DNA of 64,000 bases from Flavobacteriales bacterium. Lineage in GTDB: Bacteria > Bacteroidota > Bacteroidia > Flavobacteriales > Flavobacteriaceae. A program made the position numbers and the translations under genes. The stretch covers positions 1 to 64,000 of the forward strand of contig JABMNH010000064.1 of assembly GCA_013205245.1 (NCBI GenBank). The letters run 5' to 3'. The notes beneath the pieces are model-generated. The model made no database searches, was not told where the DNA came from, and saw nothing but the letters and a program-made list of their open reading frames with translations. How positions within the stretch are numbered: the first letter of the stretch is position 1; the number at the start of each line of letters is the position of its first letter. This document shows, piece by piece, positions 25,483 to 35,365 of this stretch.

Positions 25483-27855
25483 ATGGCTACAAAAAAGAAA
25501 ACAAAAACCCCCGATTTTAAAAAATACAACCGCCTTATTTGGATTGGGTTTGGGTCTGGTTTATTGGCTATAATTTTACTGTTTGTACTTGCAGCAGCAG
25601 GTGTTTTTGGGCCATTACCAACTTTTGAAGAATTAGAAAATCCGGAAAATAATGTGGCTACCGAAGTCATTTCTATTGACGGAAAAACTTTGGGTAAATA
25701 TTATCATGAAAACAGAACACCTGTTAATTATCGTGATTTACCAGAAAACTTAATACACGCTTTAATTGCTACAGAAGACGAACGTTTTTATGACCATTCA
25801 GGCATTGACGCCAAAGGTACAGCCAGAGCTTTAGTTAAATTAGGAAAAGGTGGTGGTGCCAGCACCATTACACAACAATTGGCAAAAATGTTGTTTACCA
25901 AACGAGCTTCGGGAAATATTTTTAAACGCGTTATTCAAAAAGCGAAAGAGTGGGTTATCGCTATTCAGTTGGAGCGTCAATATACCAAACATGAGATTTT
26001 AACCATGTACTTAAATAAGTACGATTTTTTAAACTTGGCGGTTGGTATCCGTTCTGCTTCCAGAATATATTTTGGTAAAGAACCTAAAGATTTAAGAGTT
26101 GAAGAGGCCGCCATGTTGGTAGGGATGTTAAAAAACGCTTCTTATTTTAATCCTTTACGCAGAGCAGAACTTGTAGAAAAGCGTCGTAATGTTGTGCTTA
26201 ATCAGATGTTGCGCAATGAATTCATCAGTCAAAAAGAACGCGATTCTTTAAGTTTAATTCCGCTGACGCTCGATTTACACCGCGAAGATACAAACGACGG
26301 AACAGCCACATATTTTAGAGAATACATGCGTGATTTTATGAAAGACTGGGCTAAAACACATAAAAAACCCGATGGCTCTGACTATAATATTTACCGAGAT
26401 GGGCTAAAAATTTATGTTACTATAGATTCCAAAATGCAGCATTATGCAGAGTTGGCTGTGAATCGCCATATGGCGAATTTGCAAAAATCCTTTTTTAAAC
26501 AACAAAAAGAAAACGAATTTGCACCCTTTGTTTATGTGCCGTCTAAAGATTTAGAAAAAGCCATAAAACAAAAAATAGATACGGCTCAGCTAAGAATATT
26601 GAAAGAAGTTGAAGACTCTACTTTTGTAGCTTCAGCCGAACGTATTTTAAAAACAACCATGCGCCGTTCTGACCGATACAAAAGCATGAAACTCGCCAAG
26701 GCATCCGATAAGGAAATAGACAGTGCTTTTAATGCCAAAAGAAACATGCGTGTCTTTTCTTGGCAAGGCGAGAAGGATACTATTATGTCGCCTATAGATT
26801 CAATAAGATATTATAAATACTTCTTACAAACAGGTGTTTTAAGTGTTGAACCTCAAACGGGTCATGTTAAAGTTTGGGTGGGTGGTGTGAACTATAAATA
26901 CTTTAAATACGACCATGCCAAACAAGGCAAACGTCAAGTAGGGTCTACTTTTAAACCCTTAGTGTATGCTACTGTTATCAATCAATTAAAAATTTCGCCC
27001 TGCGAAAAATATCCAAATATTCCTTATACCATACCTGCTGGCACTTTTGGAATTCCTGAAGATTGGACACCAGGGAATTCTGGTGGAGAATACGGTGGTG
27101 AGCTTACTTTAAAACAAGCTTTGGCAAAATCTATCAATGCAATTACAGCCCGCATGATGTATAAAGTAGGTCCTAAAAATGTGAAACGATTGGCCAGAAG
27201 TTTAGGTATTACTAGTTATATTCCCGAAGTACCTTCAATTGCTTTAGGGACAGTAGATTTAAGTTTGTATGAAATGGTGGGTGCTTACAGCACTTTTGCC
27301 AATCAAGGCATGTATATTAAACCAATGATGGTCTTGCGTATAGAAGATAAAAACGGTACAGTCTTAGATAATTTTTCTCCAGAAACAAGAGAGGTGTTGA
27401 GTAAAGAAGCGGCCTACACTGTTTTAAATTTATTAGAAGGGGTGACGCATTTTGGTTCGGGTATTAGATTACGAACCACAACGGGCGTATATCCAGACAG
27501 CATTGCTACAGGTTATCCGTATGCTTTTACAAATCCAATTGCAGGAAAAACAGGTACCACTCAAAACCAATCTGATGGTTGGTTTATGGGTGTTGTCCCC
27601 AATTTAGCCACGGGTGTTTGGGTAGGTGCAGAAAACAGATCTGTCCATTTTAAGGGTATTACACGTGGTCAAGGCGCCTCAATGGCTTTGCCTATTTGGG
27701 CGCTTTACATGAAAGAAGTTTATAAAGACTCTACTTTAAATGTGAGTAAAGGTGCCTTTGAGCGTCCCGAAAACATATCTATAAACTTAGATTGTAACAC
27801 TTTTGATAAAGACCCCCAAATAAAAGAAGTGCCAAAAGACGATCCTGAATTTTAA
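25483..27855 (+). CDS. Bifunctional penicillin-binding protein 1A
   Basis: 790 residues. A membrane anchor at about 18-42 leads into a GT51 transglycosylase (ATEDERFYDHSGIDAKGTAR; GGGASTITQQLAKMLF) and a transpeptidase with Ser488 in STFKP, SIN in AKSINAITARM and KTG in AGKTGTTQNQSDGWF. It polymerises and crosslinks peptidoglycan in the periplasm. Starts 21 bases after gldH. Confidence 0.94.
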   Translation: MATKKKTKTPDFKKYNRLIWIGFGSGLLAIILLFVLAAAGVFGPLPTFEELENPENNVATEVISIDGKTLGKYYHENRTPVNYRDLPENLIHALIATEDERFYDHSGIDAKGTARALVKLGKGGGASTITQQLAKMLFTKRASGNIFKRVIQKAKEWVIAIQLERQYTKHEILTMYLNKYDFLNLAVGIRSASRIYFGKEPKDLRVEEAAMLVGMLKNASYFNPLRRAELVEKRRNVVLNQMLRNEFISQKERDSLSLIPLTLDLHREDTNDGTATYFREYMRDFMKDWAKTHKKPDGSDYNIYRDGLKIYVTIDSKMQHYAELAVNRHMANLQKSFFKQQKENEFAPFVYVPSKDLEKAIKQKIDTAQLRILKEVEDSTFVASAERILKTTMRRSDRYKSMKLAKASDKEIDSAFNAKRNMRVFSWQGEKDTIMSPIDSIRYYKYFLQTGVLSVEPQTGHVKVWVGGVNYKYFKYDHAKQGKRQVGSTFKPLVYATVINQLKISPCEKYPNIPYTIPAGTFGIPEDWTPGNSGGEYGGELTLKQALAKSINAITARMMYKVGPKNVKRLARSLGITSYIPEVPSIALGTVDLSLYEMVGAYSTFANQGMYIKPMMVLRIEDKNGTVLDNFSPETREVLSKEAAYTVLNLLEGVTHFGSGIRLRTTTGVYPDSIATGYPYAFTNPIAGKTGTTQNQSDGWFMGVVPNLATGVWVGAENRSVHFKGITRGQGASMALPIWALYMKEVYKDSTLNVSKGAFERPENISINLDCNTFDKDPQIKEVPKDDPEF

Positions 27856-27859
27856 ACCG

Positions 27860-29677
27860 ATGAATAACTACGTTTGGCATCCATCACAAAGTGTTATAGA
27901 AAAAAGCAATATCTATGGCATGATGCAAAAACATCAGTTTAGAAACTATACCGATTTTTGGCTTTGGTCTGTTACAAATCGCGCTGATTTTTGGGAGGAA
28001 ACCATCGCTCATTTAGATATAAAACTTGCTCAAAATTTCACTTCTGTTTTAGATGTCTCTGATGGCGTTGAAAGGCCGGTTTGGCTCAAAGATGCCCAAC
28101 TCAATATTGTGGACAGTTGTTTTAAAAGCAAGCCCGAATCTACTGCTATCATCTATCAAGAAGAAAGAGGAAAACTGATTAAAGTTACGCAACAAGAATT
28201 AGAAAATTTGGTCAACAAAATTGCGAATAGCCTCCGTAAATCGGGATTAAAACCGGGCGATGCCATTGCCATAGATATGCCGATGACACTTGAAGCTGTG
28301 GCCATTTATTTGGCAGGTATCAAAGCGGGAAATCCGATTGTTACCATTGCTGATAGCTTTACGCCGAATGAAATTGAAGTGCGTTTAAAAATTGCCAATC
28401 CCAAACTTATCTTTACCCAAGATTATCTGTTACGCGCAGGTAAAACATTGCCTTTATACGCTAAAGTTTGTGAGGCCAACGCCCCAAAAGCGGTGATTAT
28501 AAAAGCCACAAATCAAGCGATTGATTTACGCTTAGGCGATATTTATTGGGCCGATTTTTTGGTTGAAGACACAGATTTCGAAAGTGTCAAACAATCACCC
28601 GAAGATGTGATTACCATTTTGTTTTCATCGGGTACTACGGGCGCACCAAAAGCTATTCCATGGCATCACACCACGCCCATAAAAGCAGCTTCCGATGCTT
28701 ATTATCATCACGATATTCACAAAAATGATGTGGTTTGTTGGCCTACAAATTTAGGTTGGATGATGGGGCCTTGGTTGGTTTTCGCAGCACTTATCAATAA
28801 AGCAACTATTGGCTTGTATTACGGTGCGCCACTTGATGCAAATTTCGGAAAATTTGTGCAAGAAGCGCAAGTAACCATGCTTGGCGTGATTCCGAGTATC
28901 GTAAAACACTGGAAAAATTCTAGGTGTATGGAAGGGCTGAATTGGGATAACATCCGTTGTTTTAGTTCTACAGGCGAAGTTTCTAATCCCACCGAAATGA
29001 CCTATTTAATGCAACTCGCTAATGGCAAGCCTGTGATTGAATATTGCGGTGGCACCGAAATTGGTGGTGGTTACGTTACAAGCACCGTGGTACAAGATAA
29101 TTATCCAAGTACTTTTTCTACACAAGCTTTAGGAACCGCATTTGTCTTGTTAGACGATGACAATAAAGCTTCAAAAAAAGGCGAAGTCTTTATGATACCA
29201 CCTACAATGGGATTATCTAACACCTTGCTAAATCGCGATCATCATAAAGAATATTACAAAGGCACACCAAAATATAAAGGGCAGCTATTAAGACGCCATG
29301 GTGATGCCATGCAACAATTAGAAAACGGCTATTATAAAGCCCAAGGGCGCACAGATGACGCCATGAATTTGGGCGGTATAAAAGTGAGTTCTATTCAGAT
29401 TGAAGGCGTGATAAATACACTCGATTTTGTAAAAGAATCGGCTGCTATTGCAGTATCTCCAAAAGATGGTGGCCCAAGTTTGTTGGTGGTTTATTATGTT
29501 GACATAGAAAATGCTATTGTAGATACAGACCGTTTAAAACAAGCCCAAACCGTGGTTAGAAAACAATTAAACCCGCTTTTTAAAGTAAGCGATTTGGTTA
29601 AAATTGACGCCTTGCCAAGAACAGCATCCAACAAAGTAATGCGCCGTAAATTGCGTGCGGATTATGAAATGAAATAA
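27860..29677 (+). CDS. AMP-dependent acyl-CoA synthetase
   Basis: 605 residues of the ANL superfamily. The N-terminal acetyl-CoA-synthetase lead-in is FWLWSVTNRADFWEE; the phosphate loop is ILFSSGTTGAPKAIPW; YCGGTEIGGGYVTS and GRTDDAMNLGGIKVSS follow, and the catalytic Lys is in RTASNKVMRRKLR. It makes an acyl-CoA from a carboxylate, ATP and CoA. The layout is closest to acetyl/acetoacetyl-CoA synthetases; the acid is not determined. Four bases after the PBP gene and six before xth. Confidence 0.85.
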   Translation: MNNYVWHPSQSVIEKSNIYGMMQKHQFRNYTDFWLWSVTNRADFWEETIAHLDIKLAQNFTSVLDVSDGVERPVWLKDAQLNIVDSCFKSKPESTAIIYQEERGKLIKVTQQELENLVNKIANSLRKSGLKPGDAIAIDMPMTLEAVAIYLAGIKAGNPIVTIADSFTPNEIEVRLKIANPKLIFTQDYLLRAGKTLPLYAKVCEANAPKAVIIKATNQAIDLRLGDIYWADFLVEDTDFESVKQSPEDVITILFSSGTTGAPKAIPWHHTTPIKAASDAYYHHDIHKNDVVCWPTNLGWMMGPWLVFAALINKATIGLYYGAPLDANFGKFVQEAQVTMLGVIPSIVKHWKNSRCMEGLNWDNIRCFSSTGEVSNPTEMTYLMQLANGKPVIEYCGGTEIGGGYVTSTVVQDNYPSTFSTQALGTAFVLLDDDNKASKKGEVFMIPPTMGLSNTLLNRDHHKEYYKGTPKYKGQLLRRHGDAMQQLENGYYKAQGRTDDAMNLGGIKVSSIQIEGVINTLDFVKESAAIAVSPKDGGPSLLVVYYVDIENAIVDTDRLKQAQTVVRKQLNPLFKVSDLVKIDALPRTASNKVMRRKLRADYEMK

Positions 29678-29683
29678 ATACTT

Positions 29684-30448
29684 ATGAAAATAATCTCCTA
29701 TAATGTTAACGGTATCCGAGCTGCCATAAAAAAGGATTTTTTAGGCTGGCTGCAAGTTGCCAATCCAGATGTAATATTAATTCAAGAAACAAAAGCGCAC
29801 AAAGACCAACTCGATTTAAATCTTTTTGTAGAAGCGGGTTATCCCTATAATTATTGGTTTTCGGCACAAAAAAAAGGCTACAGTTCTGTGGCGGTTTTAT
29901 CTAAAATAAAACCCAATCATATTGAATACGGTACAGGTATTGAAACCATGGATTTTGAAGGCCGCAATTTGCGTGTCGATTTCGACAATGTATCCATCAT
30001 GAGTTTGTATTTACCATCGGGAACGAATGATGCGCGCTTGGATTTTAAACTCAATTATATGGATGAATTTCAGGAATACATCAGCAATTTAACCAAAGAA
30101 ATTCCGAATCTTATTATTGGTGGCGATTATAATATTTGCCATGAGGCGATTGATATTCACAATCCGACAGGTTTAAAAAACACCTCTGGGTTTTTACCCG
30201 TAGAACGCCAATGGATTCACGAGTTTATAGAAAGCGGTTTTATTGACAGCTTCAGATACTTTAACGCAGAACCACATAACTACAGTTGGTGGTCTTATCG
30301 TGCCAACGCTAGAAATAACAACAAAGGTTGGCGGATAGATTATTTAATGGCGAGTACACCTTTAAAAGAGCGTTTAAAACGCGCCTATATTTTACCTGAA
30401 GCCAAACATTCTGACCATTGCCCTATTGGTTTAGAAATAGCAGACTAA
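29684..30448 (+). CDS. xth: Exodeoxyribonuclease III
   Basis: 254 residues of the AP endonuclease family 1. Metal and catalytic residues are visible in SYNVNGIRAAIKK, LIQETKAHKDQ (metal Glu), IIGGDYNICHE (Asp and Asn), WRIDYLMAS and AKHSDHCPIGLE (Asp-His). It repairs abasic sites and removes 3' blocks. It overlaps the convergent peptidase gene by 4 bp. Confidence 0.94.
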   Translation: MKIISYNVNGIRAAIKKDFLGWLQVANPDVILIQETKAHKDQLDLNLFVEAGYPYNYWFSAQKKGYSSVAVLSKIKPNHIEYGTGIETMDFEGRNLRVDFDNVSIMSLYLPSGTNDARLDFKLNYMDEFQEYISNLTKEIPNLIIGGDYNICHEAIDIHNPTGLKNTSGFLPVERQWIHEFIESGFIDSFRYFNAEPHNYSWWSYRANARNNNKGWRIDYLMASTPLKERLKRAYILPEAKHSDHCPIGLEIAD

Positions 30449-31734
30449 TCAATTTTTATTGACAACCATTTCTCTAAAGTAACAATCAGTTTTTCTTTTT
30501 CAGAAGCGGTCATATTGGCGATTCTAGCCGTTCCATGATGTTTTCCAGATAGAAAAAACCATTCGGAATCAACATTTTTATTTGGCGGAACAGCCGTTGC
30601 AGACCATGTGTCTAAAGCGCCATTGATATAAATCATTTTATGAGCATCGGCTTTAATCCATTCGTTCACGTTTTTTAAAAGTGTGCCATCAAACTTAGCC
30701 GTCATTTTGTTGGGCATAAATGTTGCGTGCGGATTGGTAAAGGTTGGCAATGCCTTTAAAAGATTTTTGAATTCTTTTGTTTGGTAACCATAATACCCCA
30801 TCTCTGCAGCAGCTTGATAATAATGAGAACCATAATTTTTAATTAAGTCATCACCAAAAAAAGTAATGTCTGAAACAGAGGTTAGGTAGGTAACAATATC
30901 TTCGATTGATGCTTTGTTATTTGGAATTTTATCACAGTCTTGGCCGTATTGCCAGAAAGAAAAAGGATATTCTAAAACGGTATATTCAAAAGCTTGCGCC
31001 AATGTTAGGTAAGTGTATTTTGCCCCAGCACCCATGCTATAAAATTTTAGTAATGGCAATATCTTATCTCTGTTTTTAAGCAGTCTTATTTGGAAAGATT
31101 TAATTTTTTTACGGCAATCGTCTGTACCTGTTGTATTTAAAAATTTATAGATGCGTTGGTCTTCAAAAGCGTTGTTAATAGGCGCCACATAAGGCACGCT
31201 CACATCAACATCATTTGGATAAAAGTAGCGGTAAAATACAGTTGTAGAACCGCCTTTACTGATGCCTGTGCTCACCCATTTTTTCAGATAAATGGTACTA
31301 AATAATTGTTTTATATGATGTAAATCTGCCGAGGCTTGTTTTAAATTTAAATAATTATAGTTAAGACTATCTGGCATACTTTCGCCAAAAAATCGATGTT
31401 CAACATCAATTTGATTGGCATTTAATAATTGGGTTAGTTCGTAAACGCGGTTTCTATTTCTACTGTATCCTTCTGTGATTATAACTGTTGGTTTATCAAA
31501 ACCACTGTGTGTGAGATATGCTTTTTGATAGAAATATCCTTTTGATAAATCGGAATGATCTATGGGTTGTTTTACTTTTAATTCGTAAGCCGATTCAAAA
31601 CCTTGTGCTGTTTCAATCTTTTTAAAAATGACATCTGGCAGGTTAAATAATAACTTTTCAAGATTATCGTTTTGGGCATTTATAGTGTTGAAAAATCCTA
31701 TAAAGAATACAATGAGAAGCAGTTGTTTTTTCAT
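30445..31734 (-). CDS. Secreted serine peptidase, S28/S37 (PS-10) type
   Basis: About 429 residues with a signal peptide ending in INAQ. The alpha/beta-hydrolase nucleophile is in TGISKGGSTTVFYRYFYP; DVEHRFFGESMP is the typical S28/S37 lead; Asp and His candidates are in NGALDTWSAT and SGKHHGTARI. Such peptidases remove prolyl or tripeptidyl units from peptide N-termini, here in the periplasm. It lies after the laminarin locus on the same strand but has no obvious link to it. Confidence 0.82.
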   Translation of the reverse strand: MKKQLLLIVFFIGFFNTINAQNDNLEKLLFNLPDVIFKKIETAQGFESAYELKVKQPIDHSDLSKGYFYQKAYLTHSGFDKPTVIITEGYSRNRNRVYELTQLLNANQIDVEHRFFGESMPDSLNYNYLNLKQASADLHHIKQLFSTIYLKKWVSTGISKGGSTTVFYRYFYPNDVDVSVPYVAPINNAFEDQRIYKFLNTTGTDDCRKKIKSFQIRLLKNRDKILPLLKFYSMGAGAKYTYLTLAQAFEYTVLEYPFSFWQYGQDCDKIPNNKASIEDIVTYLTSVSDITFFGDDLIKNYGSHYYQAAAEMGYYGYQTKEFKNLLKALPTFTNPHATFMPNKMTAKFDGTLLKNVNEWIKADAHKMIYINGALDTWSATAVPPNKNVDSEWFFLSGKHHGTARIANMTASEKEKLIVTLEKWLSIKID

Positions 31735-31794
31735 AATAAAAAGCATTAAATTATTAACTATTGCGTGTGTGCTAATTTATTTCAAATATACTTT

Positions 31795-33045
31795 TTATCG
31801 GGTAAATAGTGGTGGCGAAAACACATCTTTAAATAAGGCTTCTTTATCGCCATTATATGTTTTGGTAATGGGAAGACCATTTCTTGTTAACCCTTTAAAA
31901 AATCCAGCATCAACTAAATCCCAAATTGCGAATTTCGCTTCACCCTTTAAATTGATTAGTCCAAAATGATTTTCACTGCCTTGCGGGTTATTGGCATCTT
32001 TCCATTGTTCATCAAAAGCTTCAAAATAAAAACAAGCCATTTTTGCCGAATTTGTCCAGTCACGCATATGTTTGTAATAAAGTCCTTGTTTGTATTCATC
32101 GGCAGCTTTAGATCCTGTGCTGCTATAAAGCCCATCCGACGTACTTGCCCAGCCCGTTTCGCCAATATGTATTGGTTTGTCTATACCCAAACTTTTTATA
32201 TAATCTGCCGTTGATTGATATTGAGATATGGCGTAGTTTTTAGCTCTTAACATGGCGGTATCTATTTTTTCTAGATCTGAAAACTCTTGTTCTTCATAAG
32301 GAACACGCCAAAAATCCGAATTATAATGTGTGTCATGAAACGGATATGTATGCAAAGAAATATAGTCTACTGCGTTAATAAGCGCCACTAAGTCTTGTGT
32401 TTTATAACTGTCGTCTCCGCCACCCCAAGAGGCAAAATTATCTGAACTCGTGATCCATATTTTGGCTGGTAGTTTGCCAGATTTTTTTAAGTCTTGTAAA
32501 TGATTAACCCATTTTAAAATCACCCAAGGTTGCACATAATAACTGGCTGCCCAATGCACCATAGCTTCGTTGCCCACAGCAATAATTTTAACGATATCTG
32601 GATATTTGTTGGCCAAAGCAACAGCTCTTTCAACTTCGCCAGTATTGGCTTCCAAGCTTTCGGCATTGTGATTTGGTTTATCTGTCCAAGCATTTTCACA
32701 ATCAATCCAAGCACCTACCATTACATACATTTCAAACTCTGGATCTTCATTTTTTAATTGACTGATGGCTTCTAACAAATTTGACACTTGTTTCAGTTTG
32801 GTGTTATAGGTACGCAACAATTTGATATGCATTGCCGCCAAAATCTTCATATCTTCTTTAATCTGAACAACAGATGGCTGAATATCTCGTGTGATTTCGC
32901 GATAGCCACCATAAGAAATGGCCAAATATTCTGAATTTCCTAAAATAGCTTCCGCTGATAAGCCTTGCTTTTTGTGACTTGAGGAACATCCAAAAATTGA
33001 GATTACAAAAATTGCCAATAATGCTGATTTGAAATTAACTATCAT
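31795..33045 (-). CDS. GH17 beta-1,3-glucanase/glucosidase lipoprotein
   Basis: 416 residues with a lipobox (IFVISIFGCSSS). The acid/base Glu160 is in AVGNEAMVHW and the nucleophile Glu296 in HIGETGWAS, the two hallmark motifs of GH17. GH17 enzymes cut beta-1,3-glucosidic bonds of laminarin; short members in marine Flavobacteriia act on laminarin oligosaccharides or the backbone. Membrane-anchored, last hydrolase of the operon; six bases after the GH3 gene. Confidence 0.92.
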   Translation of the reverse strand: MIVNFKSALLAIFVISIFGCSSSHKKQGLSAEAILGNSEYLAISYGGYREITRDIQPSVVQIKEDMKILAAMHIKLLRTYNTKLKQVSNLLEAISQLKNEDPEFEMYVMVGAWIDCENAWTDKPNHNAESLEANTGEVERAVALANKYPDIVKIIAVGNEAMVHWAASYYVQPWVILKWVNHLQDLKKSGKLPAKIWITSSDNFASWGGGDDSYKTQDLVALINAVDYISLHTYPFHDTHYNSDFWRVPYEEQEFSDLEKIDTAMLRAKNYAISQYQSTADYIKSLGIDKPIHIGETGWASTSDGLYSSTGSKAADEYKQGLYYKHMRDWTNSAKMACFYFEAFDEQWKDANNPQGSENHFGLINLKGEAKFAIWDLVDAGFFKGLTRNGLPITKTYNGDKEALFKDVFSPPLFTR

Positions 33046-33051
33046 CCTGTT

Positions 33052-35349
33052 TTATTTTTTATAATAGAAACTTTTTTTAATCAATTTTTGTGGATTGCCA
33101 CCAATTTGCAATTCAAAATCACCTTCCTCAGTCAGCCATTTATTTTCTATCCCAACACTTGCTAAATCTTTTGATGTTAAGCTAAAATGAAGGGTCTTCA
33201 TTTCGCCAGGTTTTAAATTTACTTTAGTAAACCTAACTAATTTTTTTGAGTCTGGCGATACTTTAGCTACCATATCTTTAACAAAAACTTCAACAATTTC
33301 TTTGCCTTCTAAGTCGCCTGTATTTTTAACGCCTATAGAAATATTAAATTGTTCTGCACCTCTTAATGTGTCTTTACTTATCTTTAAATCAGAATATTTG
33401 TAGCTCGTATAAGACAATCCAAAACCAAATTCGTATTGCGGATAAAAACCATCAAATCCCCAATTGACATCTCTTATATCCGTTTTTTTATGATAATAGG
33501 TTAAGAAATTTCCTGAATATTTTGGATAGGTATATGGCAGTTTTCCACTCGGGTTTAGTTTGCCAAATAGCACGTCAGAAATGGCACGCCCACCTTCTTG
33601 ACCTGGTAAATATCCCATAACAATGGCGTCTGCTAAAGGTTCTATTCCGCGTATAATTCTAGGGCGTCCTTCTACCAAAACTAAAATAATTGGCTTGCCT
33701 GTTTTAGCAAGTTTTTTAACCAATTCTTGCTGCGCTTTTGGCAATTCTAATTCATTAATATCCGATGGTTTTTCTGTTGCAGGAATCTCGCCTACACAAA
33801 CAATTATATAATCGGCATCATTGGCTTTTTTAACAGCTATATCAGAATTTATATCTTTTAAATAATCTGTCCCTTGAATAAATTCAACATTATTTTTACC
33901 CACTTGCTTTTTGATGGCTTCTAAAATTGTCAGTTTTGTTGGATCATTGAATTTTGTGTCTGTGCCGAGGAACGACCGTGACCAAGCCCCATTCAATGCG
34001 TTTATAGAGTTGGCTGTATATCCTGTAAGCAATATTTTTTTAGCAGTTAAAAGAGGTAAAATGTTCTTCTTGTTCTTTAACAAAGTTATCGCTTCGCCCG
34101 CTGTTTTATAATTTGCTTCTATATGTGCTTCGCTTGCAAATTCGGTATAATTTTCAGGATTATTATATGGGGTTTTAAAAAGATTTAAATAAAATTTAAG
34201 ACGTAAAACTCTAGTAACGGCATCATCAATTCGACTCATTGGCACATCGCCACTATTAACTAAATCAACAATAATAGCAACAATATCGGCATTATAAGGA
34301 TTCATAATAATGTCTAATCCGGCATTTACCGCCATTTTAGTTGCTTCTCGTTTATCTTTTGAAGAAAGATGTGCGCCAACCAGAAATTCAACATCGCTAA
34401 AATCTGAAATTACCACACCTTTAAAATTCAATTCATCTTTAAGGATATCTGTGATGTATTTTTTATTGATATGACACGGAATACCATTTACCGCATTAGA
34501 GCTAATCATTACGCCCATGGCGCCATTTTTAATTGCTTTTTCAAAAGGCGGCAAAAAATACTGTCTCAGGCTATTTTCTGGAATAAGTGCATTGGCCCTA
34601 TCTTTGCCGTTTCTGCCAGCACCATAACCTATAAAATGTTTCAAACAAACAGCTGTACTTGTTGTGTCTTGCAATCCGTTTTGTTGTGATCCTTGAATAT
34701 ATGCGGCTGTCATTTCTGAAATTAGATAAGGGTCTTCGCCAAAACTCTCGCCAATTCTTCCCCAAAGAGGAGACATAGCCACATCTGCATTTGGATTGAA
34801 ATTCCATGGCAATGATGCGGCTCTTGATTCATAAGAAGTAATTTTGCCTCCAATTCTTGACAACTCAGTATTCCAAGTTGCAGCCACCGCAATTTGATGC
34901 GGAAAAATAACTGAACCATTTACATAATTAGCGCCATGAATATTATCAATGCCATACAAGACAGGAATCCCCAAACGGGTTTTCCCCATAGCCGAATCTT
35001 GTATTTCTTTAATTATTCTGTACCAATCTTCTTTTGCTGCTGGATAGCCTGGTGTGTTATGAATGGAGCCAACAGCATTATCAATAATAAATTTTTTAAA
35101 CCTTTCTCCATCAAAAACAGCGCTGTCTCTTGCATCCCAATAACCTCCTGTTAAAATAGAAGGCAAACCAATATTTAACATTTGACCCGCTTTTTCTTTT
35201 AGGGTCATTTGACTTAAAATATCTTTGATTTTTTGCTCCGTTTTAACAGATTCTAAAGTGCTAATTTCGACCGTTTCATTTTGTTGAATTGGTGTTTTAC
35301 AACTCCAAATAAAAATAATAATTATGACTAATTGAGTTGCTCTTTTCAT
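33052..35349 (-). CDS. GH3 beta-glucosidase lipoprotein
   Basis: About 765 residues from the ATG giving MKRATQLVIIIIFIWSCK, with lipobox Cys; an earlier ATG at 35376 overlaps the preceding gene and breaks the signal. The GH3 nucleophile Asp is in GVVISDFSDVEFL; DNIHGANYVNGSVIFPHQ is the family's substrate loop. A C-terminal fibronectin-III-like domain (about 660-760) is present. It releases glucose from beta-linked gluco-oligosaccharides in the periplasm. Confidence 0.93.
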   Translation of the reverse strand: MKRATQLVIIIIFIWSCKTPIQQNETVEISTLESVKTEQKIKDILSQMTLKEKAGQMLNIGLPSILTGGYWDARDSAVFDGERFKKFIIDNAVGSIHNTPGYPAAKEDWYRIIKEIQDSAMGKTRLGIPVLYGIDNIHGANYVNGSVIFPHQIAVAATWNTELSRIGGKITSYESRAASLPWNFNPNADVAMSPLWGRIGESFGEDPYLISEMTAAYIQGSQQNGLQDTTSTAVCLKHFIGYGAGRNGKDRANALIPENSLRQYFLPPFEKAIKNGAMGVMISSNAVNGIPCHINKKYITDILKDELNFKGVVISDFSDVEFLVGAHLSSKDKREATKMAVNAGLDIIMNPYNADIVAIIVDLVNSGDVPMSRIDDAVTRVLRLKFYLNLFKTPYNNPENYTEFASEAHIEANYKTAGEAITLLKNKKNILPLLTAKKILLTGYTANSINALNGAWSRSFLGTDTKFNDPTKLTILEAIKKQVGKNNVEFIQGTDYLKDINSDIAVKKANDADYIIVCVGEIPATEKPSDINELELPKAQQELVKKLAKTGKPIILVLVEGRPRIIRGIEPLADAIVMGYLPGQEGGRAISDVLFGKLNPSGKLPYTYPKYSGNFLTYYHKKTDIRDVNWGFDGFYPQYEFGFGLSYTSYKYSDLKISKDTLRGAEQFNISIGVKNTGDLEGKEIVEVFVKDMVAKVSPDSKKLVRFTKVNLKPGEMKTLHFSLTSKDLASVGIENKWLTEEGDFELQIGGNPQKLIKKSFYYKK

Positions 35350-35365
35350 ACGTTTTAATCCTTCT